Notes: a model not told the origin generated them from the letters alone. A DNA stretch of 64,000 nucleotides from Symbiodinium natans (GCA_905221605.1 CAJNDS010002705.1:226001-290000); one strand, 5' to 3'; shown: positions 51,907 through 62,284, counted from the stretch's first letter. Made by a program: numbers and translations.

Positions 51907-52371
51907 ACCCAAAAAGGCCAAGACCCCTGAATTAAGGAATATGCCTTGAACTCATATGGGGATCCTGTGTATGATTCGAGGCATGTGGCTGTTTGGTAGG
52001 GTTTAGGGCTACGGGATTGCTAGGGCTTGTAGATGTTTGTGTGGTCTAGACCCCGACCCCTCCCCATTCCTGATGGTATCAAATACTAGAAGTACTTCAC
52101 AGACCTACCTGATTTGGGTTTAGGGTTTAGGGTTTAGGGTTTAGGTTTTAGGTTTTAGGGTTTAGGGTTTAGGATTTAAGGCTGGTTTGCAGCAAAATCG
52201 ACTGGTATGAAGGATACAGCAAAATAAGAGGACTTTGAGGGGAGATCTGCAGCAGTCATTCAGGTACCCCATTCAGGGTAAATCGCTAGGGCCCCTACGT
52301 ATTAACGAAGCCTCGAGCCACCGTGGCAGAACCGGCGTCGGCCTTGTACCAACTCCGACAGAGTACCAGTT

Positions 52372-52440
52372 TAGGGTTTAGGGTTTAGGGTTTAGGGTTT
52401 AGGGTTTAGGGTTTAGGGTTTAGGGTTTAGGGTTTAGGGT
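52372..52440. repeat. ITS, TTTAGGG, about 10 units
   Basis: A pure array. Smaller blocks lie at 52,115-52,170 (TTTAGGG) and 52,739-52,812 (CCCTAAA). Confidence 0.93.
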
Positions 52441-53096
52441 TGCCTCTAGCACCACATAGCAAGGTGACGGCAGAGTTTATGGGTTAGGGCATGTACCAAA
52501 ATACCCCAAGAAGTCTTTCGAAAGGCTTGAGCCACCGAGGGGGTCGTGACCAGTGTGTAGATCTTCATCCTGCCCGCACCGCTCCGCTGCCCTAAATCCC
52601 GATCGTCTCAGCACCTTCTTCCTTCGGAAAAATCTTCATGACTTCGAAACTTCCCGACCCCGAAATCGGCGGTTGATAGCTTTCATAGTTGCTCACAAAG
52701 TCTTCAAACCACAGGCCCTTACCCATGCCCCATAACCCCCTAAACCCTAAACCCTAAACCCTAATCCCTAAACCCTAAACCCTAAACCCTAAACTCTAAA
52801 CCCTAAACCCTTTATCCTCTCCTCTTCGCCCGGATGTTGGCTCTCCGACCATGCAGTTCATTCTGTCACGTCAGGTGCGCCAGAACCACATGTGGGTCAA
52901 AGTTATGGGCCTCTATTTGGGTACCCCAAAAACGGGCCCGTGTTGTAGGAGGCACCCCACCACACTAAAGCCTAAACCCTAAACCTTCCCCAGCAAGGGA
53001 CCCTAACTCAGGGAGCCTGCCATGTGGAGACATGTGACTAAATCCCAAGCCACTCCAGAAACAAAGACCTTCGAACACACTAAACAGCAGCGCACA

Positions 53097-53275
53097 ACCC
53101 TAAGCCCTAAACCCTAAACCCTAAACCCTGAACCCTAAACCCTGAACCCTAAACCCTAAACCCTAAACCCTAAACCCTAAACCCTGAACCCTAAACCCTG
53201 AACCCTGAACCCTGAACCCTCAACCCTAAACCCTAAACCCTAAACCCTAAACCCTGAACCCTGACCCGGTCAAGC
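53097..53275. repeat. ITS, CCCTAAA interleaved with CCCTGAA
   Basis: CCCTGAA occurs singly and as a run of three among CCCTAAA units. Confidence 0.93.
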
Positions 53276-54211
53276 CCCTGAAGCCCGAAAGCTCTCGCGC
53301 CCCGACGCCATGAACTTCACAGGAACTCGCGATGGCAGCAAGCCAGGCGCAGGGGGCTTTAGGGGTTTAGGGTTTAGGGTTTAGGGGTTTAGGGGTTTAG
53401 GGGTTTAGGGGTTTAGGGGTTTTCGGGTTCAGGGTTTGAAAGTTTGGTGGTTTAGGGGGGCAGGGTTCAGGGTTGAGGGTTTAGGACTTGAGGTTTTGGG
53501 GTTCGTTTGGGTTGCGGGCGTCCAGTTAGAGCAGGGTAAGTTCCTTCTACACTTCCGGGCTTCGGAAGGATTCTCCCGGTGACCTACTTAATCACATAAC
53601 TTATGTGACATAATATGGGGGGTTCGCACAACCCTATGGTGGGGTTTAGAACACTGCTTTTGCTTCCTTATATTCACCAATCTTGTATATAACATAAGGT
53701 GTAAGCTTCACAGCGTCAAGAGATATCTTGAGCGGATGCTGTAGGTAAAAGAAGAGAGCTCTAAATGGGTGCCCACGAGCCTTCGCCGTGCGAGCTTGAA
53801 GTATCAAAGCTCGAATGACCACACTGCCCCCCTCAAGTTACTGGTTTAGGGTTCAGGGTTCAGGGTTCATAGAAACTGTATAGGGTTTGGGCTGGGGCTG
53901 GGGCTGGGCATCTTTCGGACTTCCTTTCTTCTTTTTTACAGCGTGAAGGATGAAGGATTATTGTACCAGGTGCTCGTAATGAAACACGTACAATTTCTAT
54001 TCATCCTGTCCTTGAGGGTTTAGGGTTTGGGGTTTAGGGTTTAAGGTTTAGGGTTTAGGGTTTGGAGTTCAGCCTAAGCTTCAAGTGAAGGAAGCGTGCA
54101 GCCCTCAAAGCAACGCTTGGTCCTTGAAGAAGCTAAGCTTCTTGAGCCCTAGGATCCCCTATGTATCCTATGAGTCCTATAAACTCGATAAGCCCCTTCA
54201 TGAACCCTGTG

Positions 54212-54355
54212 ACCCCAAACCCCAAACCCCAAACCCCAAACCCCAAACCCCAAACCCCAAACCCCAAACCCCAAACCCCAAACCCCAAACCCCAAACCCC
54301 AAACCCCAAACCCCAAACCCTAAACCCTAAACCCTAAACCCTAAACCCTAAACCC
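54212..54355. repeat. Homogeneous CCCCAAA array (about 15 units) plus CCCTAAA
   Basis: The variant CCCCAAA is perfectly repeated over about 105 bp, then switches to five CCCTAAA units. It is the complement-type counterpart of the TTTGGGG array at 35,317. Confidence 0.96.
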
Positions 54356-54445
54356 CAGACCATCTTCTTCTCCAGGCGCCGGCCTTGCGCAGAAGGCACG
54401 AAAGCTGGATGTCGGCGAGGTCCTGCGAGAAGTGGGTGCAGAGGC

Positions 54446-54582
54446 AGGGTTTAGGGTTTAAGGTTTAAGGTCTAGGGTCTAGGGTCTAGGGTCTAGGGTC
54501 TAGGGTCTAGGGTTTAGGGTTTAGGGTTTAGGGTTTAGGGTTTAGGGTTTAGGGTTTAGGGTTTAGGGTTTAGTTTAGGGTT
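54446..54582. repeat. ITS, TTTAGGG with TCTAGGG run
   Basis: Six consecutive TCTAGGG units (about 54,470-54,511) followed by about ten TTTAGGG. The roughly 90 bp separating it from the CCCCAAA array have an open frame (LAQKARKLDVGEVLREVGAE). Confidence 0.94.
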
Positions 54583-54601
54583 AAGCTTAACGGATCCTAT
54601 T

Positions 54602-54701
54602 TGGGATGTTCCACCTTATACTAACAGTCCTGAATAGTGATGACAACAGGGGGTGTTATAATTCCTATCAAGGAGCTGTTAGTATAAGGGGTAACATCCC
54701 A
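54602..54701. mobile_element. MITE family C, copy C3 (100 bp, intact)
   Basis: TGGGATGTTCCACCTTATAC and GTATAAGGGGTAACATCCCA are inverted ends, with CTAACAG/CTGTTAG further in. No telomeric insert, so it serves as the reference for C1. Confidence 0.78.
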
Positions 54702-55187
54702 CCATCTTATACAGGAAGGGGCGTCAAGTATTGGGATTTTTTCTGTTTGGAGGGGGGCGGGGAGGATGCTGAGGGTTGTAGTGTCTTCGGGGTCTTCGCA
54801 TGAACGACAAGAACAATGCAATGGGTCGCTCGTTTGAGCAGCGAATGCACCTCCAATCTTCAATCGCGAAACCCTCTAATGACTCTACGTATATGCTCAG
54901 AGAAGGCATGCATAAACATGTGGAAGAGTATGCGACTACATGTCCCTACCAGCCTTGCCTGGCCAAACAGAAATTCAGTCGTATTCAGCGTTACTTGGGC
55001 TTGGAAGGGCTTAGGGTCTCCAGTAGAAGATTGCAGACACTCTCTCCGGTTTAGGCTACCACGAATGGCCCACATTGCTAGGGTTTAGCGTTTAGGCACG
55101 TGCACTCAAGCAGGATGGTCCAAAATGGTCCAAAGTCTGTGATCCGCCTGCACTTGCAGATGGCGTGTGTGATAGAAGAAGACTAGA

Positions 55188-55492
55188 GAAAAGCATCCCG
55201 TACTTGGAGGTTCATGCGTACTTATAACCGCAGTTATAAGTCTACTTTTGACCTACCTTCGGGGACTTCGGGGGCTTATAAGTACTGTTATAATTAGGGT
55301 TATAAGTACCCTGAACCTCCAAGTACAGCACGAATAAGACCCGCGACGGCAACCCTAAATCCTAAACCTTATAATCCCAACGTTTAGGGTTCAGGGTTCT
55401 AGCGAAAAGCATCCCATACAGCACGAATAAGACCCGTGACGGCAACTTTAAACCCTAAACCTTATAATCCCAACGTTTAGAGTTTAGGGTTC
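55188..55492. repeat. Tandem duplication, one copy carrying MITE A10
   Basis: GAAAAGCATCCC and CAGCACGAATAAGACCCG occur twice. In the first copy they are separated by MITE A10; in the second (55,404-55,492) they are joined by a single TA. The downstream AACCTTATAATCCCAACG and telomere-like tail are duplicated too. Confidence 0.93.
55201..55325. mobile_element. MITE family A, copy A10 (125 bp) with TA target duplication
   Basis: TACTTGGAGG to CCTCCAAGTA. Comparison with the empty sister site shows the element itself is CTTGGAGG...CCTCCAAG inserted at TA, which was duplicated. A TA duplication is typical of Tc1/mariner-type transposition. Confidence 0.92.
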
Positions 55493-55499
55493 TGCGTTG

Positions 55500-56900
55500 A
55501 AGGATTGATGCTTAGGCCCCCTTGTCGTATGAAGCCCAGGAGGAGGAAGACCTTCTTGGGTTCTTAAGGGAGGGGGGGGGGTTCATGAGGGGAAGTGCCT
55601 AGAGAACCTTAAGGAAACTCAAGGAACCTTGCGGAATCGTGAAAAGCGATTATTTTGGAACCTTGTGTTGCATACCCCCCCCCCCCCCCCGGCCGCTCCT
55701 TGAACCCCCCTCCCCATAGGACCCGAAAAAGACCCGTGGGTCCCGAGACCGCCAGGTGATTGCTAAATCTCACGGTGCACTGGTCAAGACCGCCGCGTGT
55801 GCTTGCATTAGGGGTTTGAAGGGGGTTTAGGGTAGTGAACAGGCCCTAAACACGCAAGCCAAACCTGGGCTGCCCCACCCTCAAAACCCTAAAACCTAAA
55901 CCCTAAACCCTAAACCCTAAACCCTAAACCCTAAACCCTAAATTAAACTGTTTGCAAAGACAACCTGGCTGCTCTGATTTATGAGCGCAGGAGGAGTCGT
56001 ATGACAGCGGCGTGCAGGCCCGGGACCTCCTGACCTAGACCGGACTGCCTGCATAAAGGACGGCTGCCAAGGGCGCTATGGTCGCGTGCAAAGGGCCGCA
56101 AGGCGTCAGAGCTGCTTTCAGAGCTCGGTCGTGCGAACATCCCCTCCGAAGTGCCTGCATGTCCCTCAAGGCCGCGGTGCTGTGAGTTGAGAAACCCGAA
56201 ACCCTGAACCTTAAACCCTAAACGCTAAACTTCAATACTATTCAGTACAGTTTCAGGGGCACTTACAGTCATGTGTAAGTCCATCAAAATTGCCGGCTCT
56301 AAGTGTACAATGTCTGCTTATTTTCTTGATCATGGATGGCTTAGGGATTTATGGATCGAACAGCTGGCCCCAAAGGAAGCAACAAAAGAGGGTCCGGGCC
56401 GAAGCTGCCAGCTAACCCCTAAGCCCTAAGACCCCCCCCTCCCCCGCAGGGTACTGGAGGCCTCTAAGGAAACCCAAGCCCTATAAACCTTTAGCCCGAA
56501 GCCTAAAGCACAAGTCCCGACCCGCTTTTCAGCCGCTTTTAACCCCGAACCCGAAACCCTTTAGGCTTGCGGCCCCGAATCCGGGCTTTTAGCTTGGGCA
56601 GCAAAAATCTGGATCTAAGGCCGAGGCCCTAAAACCCGCCGAAGCCCCAAACTCTTCCCCAAATTCTCCTCAACTGAGTTCTAAACGCAAGTTTCTTTGG
56701 TGGGGGTGCTTGAACCCTAAGCCAAAAACCCTCCTATAGACCACCCTCGGTCCGAAATAGTAAACCTTGTCGGAGCCCCTAAAGTCTAAGCCCAAACCGT
56801 AAACCCTAAACCCTAAACCCTGTATTGAGGGGAGGTGGAGATGGACGCTACTCCTTCGAGTCATCGAGGGAGCTCTGGGGTTGCCATATTTCAGGCTTAC
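55500..56900. other. Largely unique region with few ITS
   Basis: One CCCTAAA block at 55,880-55,945, C14 at about 55,677 and scattered CCCGAAA-like units. A plus-strand frame near 56,069-56,184 (ACKGPQGVRAAFRARSCEHP) is open to TGA but has no independent support. Confidence 0.35.
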
Positions 56901-57000
56901 CCTATTGGGATATCGAATAGGGTTGAGGGTTGAGGGTTTTTAGGGTTTGGGGTTTGGGGTTTGGGGTTTAGGGTTTAGGGTTTAGGGTGTAGGGTATAGT

Positions 57001-57125
57001 ATACAAGGAGGGGCCCTCTTGTTATAAGTATAATAACAATTATCAGCACCTTATATTGGGTTATAAGTATCCCAACTCAGGCTATAAGTCCCTTAACTGC
57101 AGTGAGTATAGAAGGAGGGCCCCTG
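57001..57125. repeat. Dispersed repeat family P, copy 1
   Basis: ACAAGGAGGGGCCC near the left and AAGTATCCCAACTCAGGCTATAAGT inside (shown here as two joined motifs) recur at 62,430-62,572 as ACAAGGAGGGGCGGG and AAGTATCCTAACTTAGG. Within this copy GTATA(C/G)AAGGAGGGSC occurs at both ends as a direct repeat. Confidence 0.55.
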
Positions 57126-57225
57126 CTTGTCCCGAGACCCTAAGCCCGGATGGAGTTTAGGCCCACGGCGTGCTAGCTATCATGAACCAAGAAGGCTGAA
57201 CACAGGACCCTGAAGCCGAAACCCT

Positions 57226-57603
57226 AAAACCCCTAAAACCCCTAAACCCTAAACCCTAAACCCTAAAACCCCTCAACCCCTAGAACCCTAAATCCCCAAA
57301 CCCCTAAACCCCGAAACCCTACCGCACGTTTCGAGCCCTGAGCCCTTAAAACCCCTAAACCCCTAAGCCCCTAAACCCCTAAACCCCTAAACCCCTAAAC
57401 CCCTAAACCCCTCAACCCCTCAACCCCTCAACCCCTCAACCCCTCAACCCCTCAACCCCTAAACCCCTAAACCCCTCAACCCCTCAACCCCTCAACCCCT
57501 AAACCCCCAAACCCCTGAACCCTAAACCCTAAACCCCTAAACCCTAAAACACCTAAACCCCAAACCCTAAACCCCTGAAACCCCTAAACCCCTAAACCCT
57601 GAA
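57226..57603. repeat. Long mixed octamer ITS: CCCCTAAA and CCCCTCAA runs
   Basis: The largest telomere-like region by length (about 380 bp), interrupted by CGTTTCGAGCCCTGAGCCC near 57,327, which recurs near 57,610. Alternating runs of CCCCTAAA and CCCCTCAA resemble 51,557-51,720. Confidence 0.93.
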
Positions 57604-57654
57604 ACCCCGAACCGCCCGTTTCGAGCTCCGAGCCCCCCCCCCCCCACCCTCTCC

Positions 57655-57742
57655 TTTGTGGTACTTTACTGTAACGTTAGATCTTTACCTTTTTTGGATT
57701 TATTGGGTTTCTTATTAAGGCAGCTAAAAGTTTAATTTATAG
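57655..57742. repeat. Dispersed repeat family F, copy 2 (88 bp)
   Basis: Same length and order as 3,061-3,148; directly followed by a CCCTAAA array. Confidence 0.7.
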
Positions 57743-57886
57743 AAACCCTAAACCCTAAACCCTAAACCCTAAACCCCTAAACCCTAAACCCCAAACCCTA
57801 AACCCTAAACCCTACACCCTAAACCCCGAAACCCTCGCGAAGCCTAAGGATCTGACGAGAGTCTCGGCTTGGCATCAGCGGCTTCT

Positions 57887-57914
57887 TACCATTTGCTTAA
57901 GAACCCCCCCCCCC

Positions 57915-57958
<44 letters not shown>

Positions 57959-57960
57959 AC
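57887..57960. mobile_element. MITE family J fragment J6 with C12A41 expansion
   Basis: TTACCATTTGCTTAAGAACC is the family J left end. The CCCCCCCAAGAAA that follows in J1 has become 12 C and 41 A. The right half is missing. A telomere-like block follows, and then a second, complete J copy. Confidence 0.7.
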
Positions 57961-58037
57961 AGTCCTTATAAGGGTAATGTAGTGGGGTTTAGGGTTTAGG
58001 GTTAGGGGTTTAGGGTTTCGGGTTTATTCTTGCTTAA

Positions 58038-58129
58038 CTATTTGCCTAAGAACCCACCAAAACAACAGAAAAAAGCAAAAAAAATGCAACATACTATTCC
58101 TTTTATGGGTGGGGTTCTAAAGCAAATAG
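58038..58129. mobile_element. MITE family J, copy J5 (92 bp)
   Basis: CTATTTGCCTAAGAACCCAC and GGGTTCTAAAGCAAATAG are inverted ends. An A-rich interior follows the left terminus. Confidence 0.75.
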
Positions 58130-58641
58130 CAGTCTTAGGAGGTTTTAAGACTTAGAGTTTGAAGTTTCAGGGCTAGGAATCAAGGTTTAAGGTGTTGTTT
58201 GTGTCTTCTTGTTTTTTGGGTAAGGGGGGGGGGGTGTGGGGGAGGTGTGTTGTTCTGCCCAAGGGTTCGCTTTGAAGTTTTAGGGTTTAGGGCTTAGGCT
58301 TGTTTTGCGGCCTGATTTTCTTGGGCGCTGCAACTTGCAATGCCCAACCCCTAAGCAGCAAGGAGCCATTCCGGTGGCCAGCGACGGGGCGTTGCAAGCT
58401 GAACTCGAAGAGCGACTTGGCAAGACAAAGTGTCTTTCCTCAACCCTGCACCCTAAGCCCTAAACTCTAAACCCTACACCCTAAACCCTAAACCCTAAAC
58501 CCTACATACCTCTTAATCTTCGAACATTCCGGCTGACGGTCTGGCTCAGGGTCTAGTCAGAATGCTTGGCGGACATTTATAGCGTGCATTGCCTCAGAAG
58601 CCCTAAACTCTGGACCCTGAGCTCGCCTTGTTTCAGGGTCA

Positions 58642-58727
58642 GTAGGGTTTAGGGTTTAGGGTTTAGGGTTTAGGGTTTAGGGTTTAGGGTTTAGGGTTTA
58701 GGGTTTAGGGTTTAGGGTTTAAGGTTT
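58642..58727. repeat. ITS, TTTAGGG, about 11 units
   Basis: A pure array starting AGTAGGGTTTAGGG. Confidence 0.94.
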
Positions 58728-59159
58728 CAAGTTTGGGGCTCAAATCCGTGATGTATAGTGCCTTTGGAGCCTGAAACTTTGTTTCGTGCCTGTGCATCAG
58801 CGGCAGCGCAGACGCAGATGCTAAAGCCGGATTTCCCTAAACCCTAAACCCTAAACACCGCCCAAACTATCTTATCACGCGGCTCCATTTCAAGGCAAGG
58901 TAGGCAAGATGGGATCTAAGAATCTAGGATTCACTGGAAGGTGGGATCTAGGAGTTTCCTGGCTTTGGGGTGTGTTGGGGACTTTTGGGGTTCGGGTTTT
59001 TCCTCAAGTGGGCCAGCAATACCTAGGGAGGCATGGTGGGTGGGTTATTGTGTCTGAGCTTTTGCTTGAACACACTTTGCGTAGGGTTGAGGGTTCAGGG
59101 TTTCGGGTTTCCCTTGCGCCGTGAGGGTGCAGGGTTCGAGGTTCTTCTTGGCTTTTCAG

Positions 59160-59237
59160 AAGTGCCAACAAGGCGAGTTCGCGCATTCAAAGCGCTGCAG
59201 CGCAACTACGCTGCTTGTCTTGATGGCGATGCGTCCT
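59160..59237 (+). CDS. Candidate internal exon with good splice signals
   Basis: GTTCTTCTTGGCTTTTCAG is a strong polypyrimidine acceptor and TCCT/GTGAGA a strong donor. The 78-nt frame reads VPTRRVRAFKALQRNYAACL and on to DGDAS, helix-like and basic. The same frame stays open for over 100 codons beyond, with an Arg/Glu-rich run. Function unknown. Confidence 0.38.
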
Positions 59238-59403
59238 GTGAGAAAGAGGGGTTGGTCATGGGATGGGGAAGAGAGGAAGAGAGAGGAACAAGGAGACTTC
59301 TTTTTGGACGTCGAGGTCGCAGAACAGCAACGTCCCTAGCGGTCCGGAGACCGATCTTCGAGCACTCGAGATCCGGGCAATCGGTTGTCATTGTTATAGC
59401 GCC

Positions 59404-59560
59404 CCAAAGCCCAAAGCAGAAAGCCCAAAGCCCAAAGCCCTAAGCCCTAAGCCCTAAGCCCTAAGCCCTAAGCCCTAAGCCCTAAGCCCTAAGCCCTAAC
59501 CCTAACCCTAACCCTAAACCCTAAACCCCAAACCCCAAACCCTAAACCCTAAACCCTAGC
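59404..59560. repeat. ITS, CCCAAAG / CCCTAAG / CCCTAAA succession
   Basis: Three variants follow each other in runs, including about nine CCCTAAG units. Confidence 0.93.
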
Positions 59561-59634
59561 ACGTGAAACTCAGGACCTGAAGAGTCTTCAAGAATGTGCA
59601 ACATAAGCGTCTGCGTCAGTGGAAGGAAGAAGGA

Positions 59635-59762
59635 GATCGAGAATGAGAGGGAGGGTGAGGGAGATCGAGAATGAGAGGGAGGGTGAGGGAGATCGAGAAT
59701 GAGAGGGAGGGTGAGGGTGAGGGTAAGGGCGAGGGCGAGGGTGAGGGTGAGGGTGAGGGTGA
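59635..59762. repeat. 28-bp minisatellite passing into (GAGGGT)n
   Basis: Three copies of a 28-mer beginning GATCGAGAATGAGAGGGAGG, then hexamers GAGGGT/GAGGGC to about 59,761. Confidence 0.93.
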
Positions 59763-60380
59763 CCGGTATGAATGCTTAGACGGGCCATTGCAGTGGTGGC
59801 ATAGGAGCTCAGAGGTTTGTGCTTGCAATGCTTTCGCGCCACCCCCGACCTTAGCATCCCGCAACCTAACTGCGTACAAGTCAACGGGCTCGGGCATAGG
59901 ACTTGGGATCAATGTTGATTCAACTGGGCAACTTCATTTGGGGGTTTCATTTACGAAAAATGTGGAACCCTAAATAGACCCCTGGCATAGTAGGATTCCC
60001 TTCTAAAGGGGATGGACAGGCAGCCCTACAAGAATCGTCGTCGATGTGATCGGGTCATTGCAGCAGCTGTTGCCTCGTTGGAGGTCCTCCGAACGGGGTT
60101 AGGACTCTTTCGTAATCCCTCAAGAATTAGTTCGAAAGGGGGTACACCTAGTTCCTTAACTCCTTATTCAGTGTGAAGCCCTAATGTTCAAACCCTCAAC
60201 CCTAAATCCTAAGCCCCAAACCCTCCACGCTCGTAGCGACAAAGGACAGCGTCACGGCATTGGCGGCTAGCGACCGGCAGGAGGGGATTCAAGAGCAACC
60301 CTAAACCCCAAATCCTAAACCCTAAACCCCTAAAAAACGAGGACTTTGGATACCTTCATCAAGCAATAAAGCCCAAACCT

Positions 60381-60504
60381 TACTTGGAGGTTCATGGGCA
60401 CTTATAACCCCAGTTGTGAGTCTGCTTATAGCCTTCTTAGGGGACTTAGGGGGCTTATGGGTGCAGTTGTAACTGGGGTTATAAGCACCCTGACTCTGCA
60501 AGTA
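60381..60504. mobile_element. MITE family A, copy A11 (124 bp)
   Basis: TACTTGGAGG to TGCAAGTA. The interior GGGGACTTAGGGGGCTTATG resembles A10, so both belong to a short subfamily. Confidence 0.82.
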
Positions 60505-60947
60505 AACCCTACGAAAGAACAGTATCTGCACACCCAAGGGTTTTCCCAAAAGTTTCGACCAAGGCCGACAAGTGATATTTTCATTCTGTAGCTTGAACAT
60601 GGCATCCTACGCTTGATTGAATCAAGCGCCCCGAGCACGGATGCACCGGCTGGAACATGCGAAAACAGCAGAATCATCATGTCTGGTTTTGGTTTAGAGA
60701 AAAGGGAATTGTACCTTTGTTTCTGTTCTGACTTCCTGTAGTTGGGACCAGTTCCGCAAAAGACGCCGCAAGGCGGTCTATCTGGTGCCAAGAACCGTAA
60801 ACCCTAAACCCTAAACCCTAAACCCTAAATTTAAGAGCCTCCGGCTCAAGCCGCCGACCCCGCTGGAGCATAGTTGAGAGCTCTAAACCCGCTCGCATGG
60901 TTCGAAGATCATCCCAGCCTGCTCGGCAGAGTTCTGTGAAACGTTTG

Positions 60948-61180
60948 GGGGGGGGTTGGGGGGGGGGGTGGGGGGGGTCGGGGGGGGTGGGGCGGCGGGG
61001 GGGGGGGGGGTGGGGGGGGGGGGGGTGGGGCGGGGGTTGGGGGCGGGGGGGGGGGGGGGGGGGGGGGGGCGGGGGTGGGGGGGGGGGGGGGGGTTGGGGG
61101 GGGGGGGGGGGTGGGGGTGGGGGGGGGTTGCGGGGTGGGCGGCACCGACCCCCCCTACCCCCCCCCCCCCTTGTTTTGGG
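60948..61180. repeat. G-rich tract, about 180 bp, then C-rich
   Basis: Long G runs with TT, T and C interruptions at 60,948-61,135, then GGCACCGACCCCCC and a C run. High G-quadruplex potential. Gly-rich or Pro-rich frames are artefacts. Confidence 0.92.
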
Positions 61181-61303
61181 GGGGGTAAGGAGGGAAAGAG
61201 GGAGGTTTTCACCTCCTCAAACCCATCCAACACGCCGCCAGGGTCGGCGGACCCTAAACCCTAAACCCTAAACCCTAAACCCTAAACCCCACCTAAGCCG
61301 CAG

Positions 61304-61363
61304 CACTGGGCAGGAGCTTGCTGCCTTGCGCGCCAGGGCCACCGAGCTCGAGGCTGTTTCGAT
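61304..61363 (+). CDS. Candidate coiled-coil mini-exon
   Basis: Between GCCGCAG and CGAT/GTGTTG the frame reads TGQELAALRARATELEAVS, a clear Leu/Ala/Glu/Arg coil pattern. It lies between a CCCTAAA block (ending 61,288) and a TTTAGGG block (from 61,372). Confidence 0.28.
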
Positions 61364-61371
61364 GTGTTGAG

Positions 61372-61600
61372 GTTTAGGGTTTAGGGTTTAGGGTTTCGGG
61401 TTTAGGGTTCAGGGTTCAGGGTTTAGGGTTTATAGGGTTCAGGGGTTCGGCATACTGGCTGGTTCTTAGTAGGGTTTAGGGTTTATGGGTTTAGGGTTCA
61501 GGGTTTAGGGTTTAGGGTTCAGGGTTTAGGCTTACTGGCTGGTTGAGTTTAGGGTTGAGGGCTTAGGCCCAGGCTTACTGGCTGGTTCGTAGTAGGGAAT
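61372..61600. repeat. ITS, TTTAGGG with a thrice-repeated flank
   Basis: The motif CWTACTGGCTGGTTC(T/G)TAGTAGGG occurs at 61,451, 61,531 (short form) and 61,573, with TTTAGGG/TTCAGGG units between copies. Confidence 0.88.
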
Positions 61601-62130
61601 GGGGGAATGAGGTACCCATCTACTCCGGTACAGGGTATACTTAGGGCCTCGATTCCCTACGAAGAACCCGGGAGTTTAGGCCGTAGGGCCTTAGGGCTAA
61701 TGGGTTTAGGGTTTCAGGGGTTGGGGCTTTAGGGTCTTTTCTGGAGGGCTTAGGGTTAAGGACTTCGGGCTTTAGCGTCGTTTAGTGAGGTTTAGGGCTT
61801 CAGGTGGTTTTGGCCGAGGGTTTACGATGTAGGGTCTTAAGTTTAAGGTTCCTTGAGCGCGAGCGCTCTACGAACCTGCCAGTAAATCTCGGCAAGAGCT
61901 TGAGGGGCCCCCGAGCAGGCATAGAGGCATAGAGGTCGTCTTGGGGTTCAAAGGGTGCACAACCGAGTCCTAAAGCCCCACATCGGAGCGCCTAGTAGCA
62001 GCCACATCCTGAAGAAATCTTCGTGTCTGTTTCCTAAACCCTAAACCCTAAACCCTGGACCTTTCCCGGGTTCGGGCTCAAGGGTAGGTAGGTTGCCACC
62101 TCTATTCTTCAAGTGACGGGCGGTGATAGG
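61600..62130. other. Mixed spacer, no supported gene
   Basis: Unique sequence with scattered TTTAGGG-like units and a short CCCTAAA block at 62,035-62,055. I see no convincing gene. Confidence 0.4.
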
Positions 62131-62131
62131 C

Positions 62132-62284
62132 AGGGTTTAGGGTTTAGGGTTTAGGGTTTAGGGTTTAGGGTTTAGGGTTTAGGGTTTAGGGTTTAGGGTT
62201 TAGGGTTTAGGGTTTAGGGTTTAGGGTTTAGGGTATGGGGTTCAGGGTTTAGGGTTTAGGGTTTAGGGTTTAGGGTTTAGGGCT
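62132..62284. repeat. ITS, TTTAGGG, about 21 units
   Basis: One of the longest pure arrays in this orientation, with a single TATGGGGTTCAGGG interruption. Confidence 0.95.

Noticed and set aside
54085-54330. Repeat protein with PKPQTPN motif
   Set aside because: It is the translation of the CCCCAAA array. Similar LNPKP and GFRVWGLGF peptides elsewhere are translated telomere repeats.
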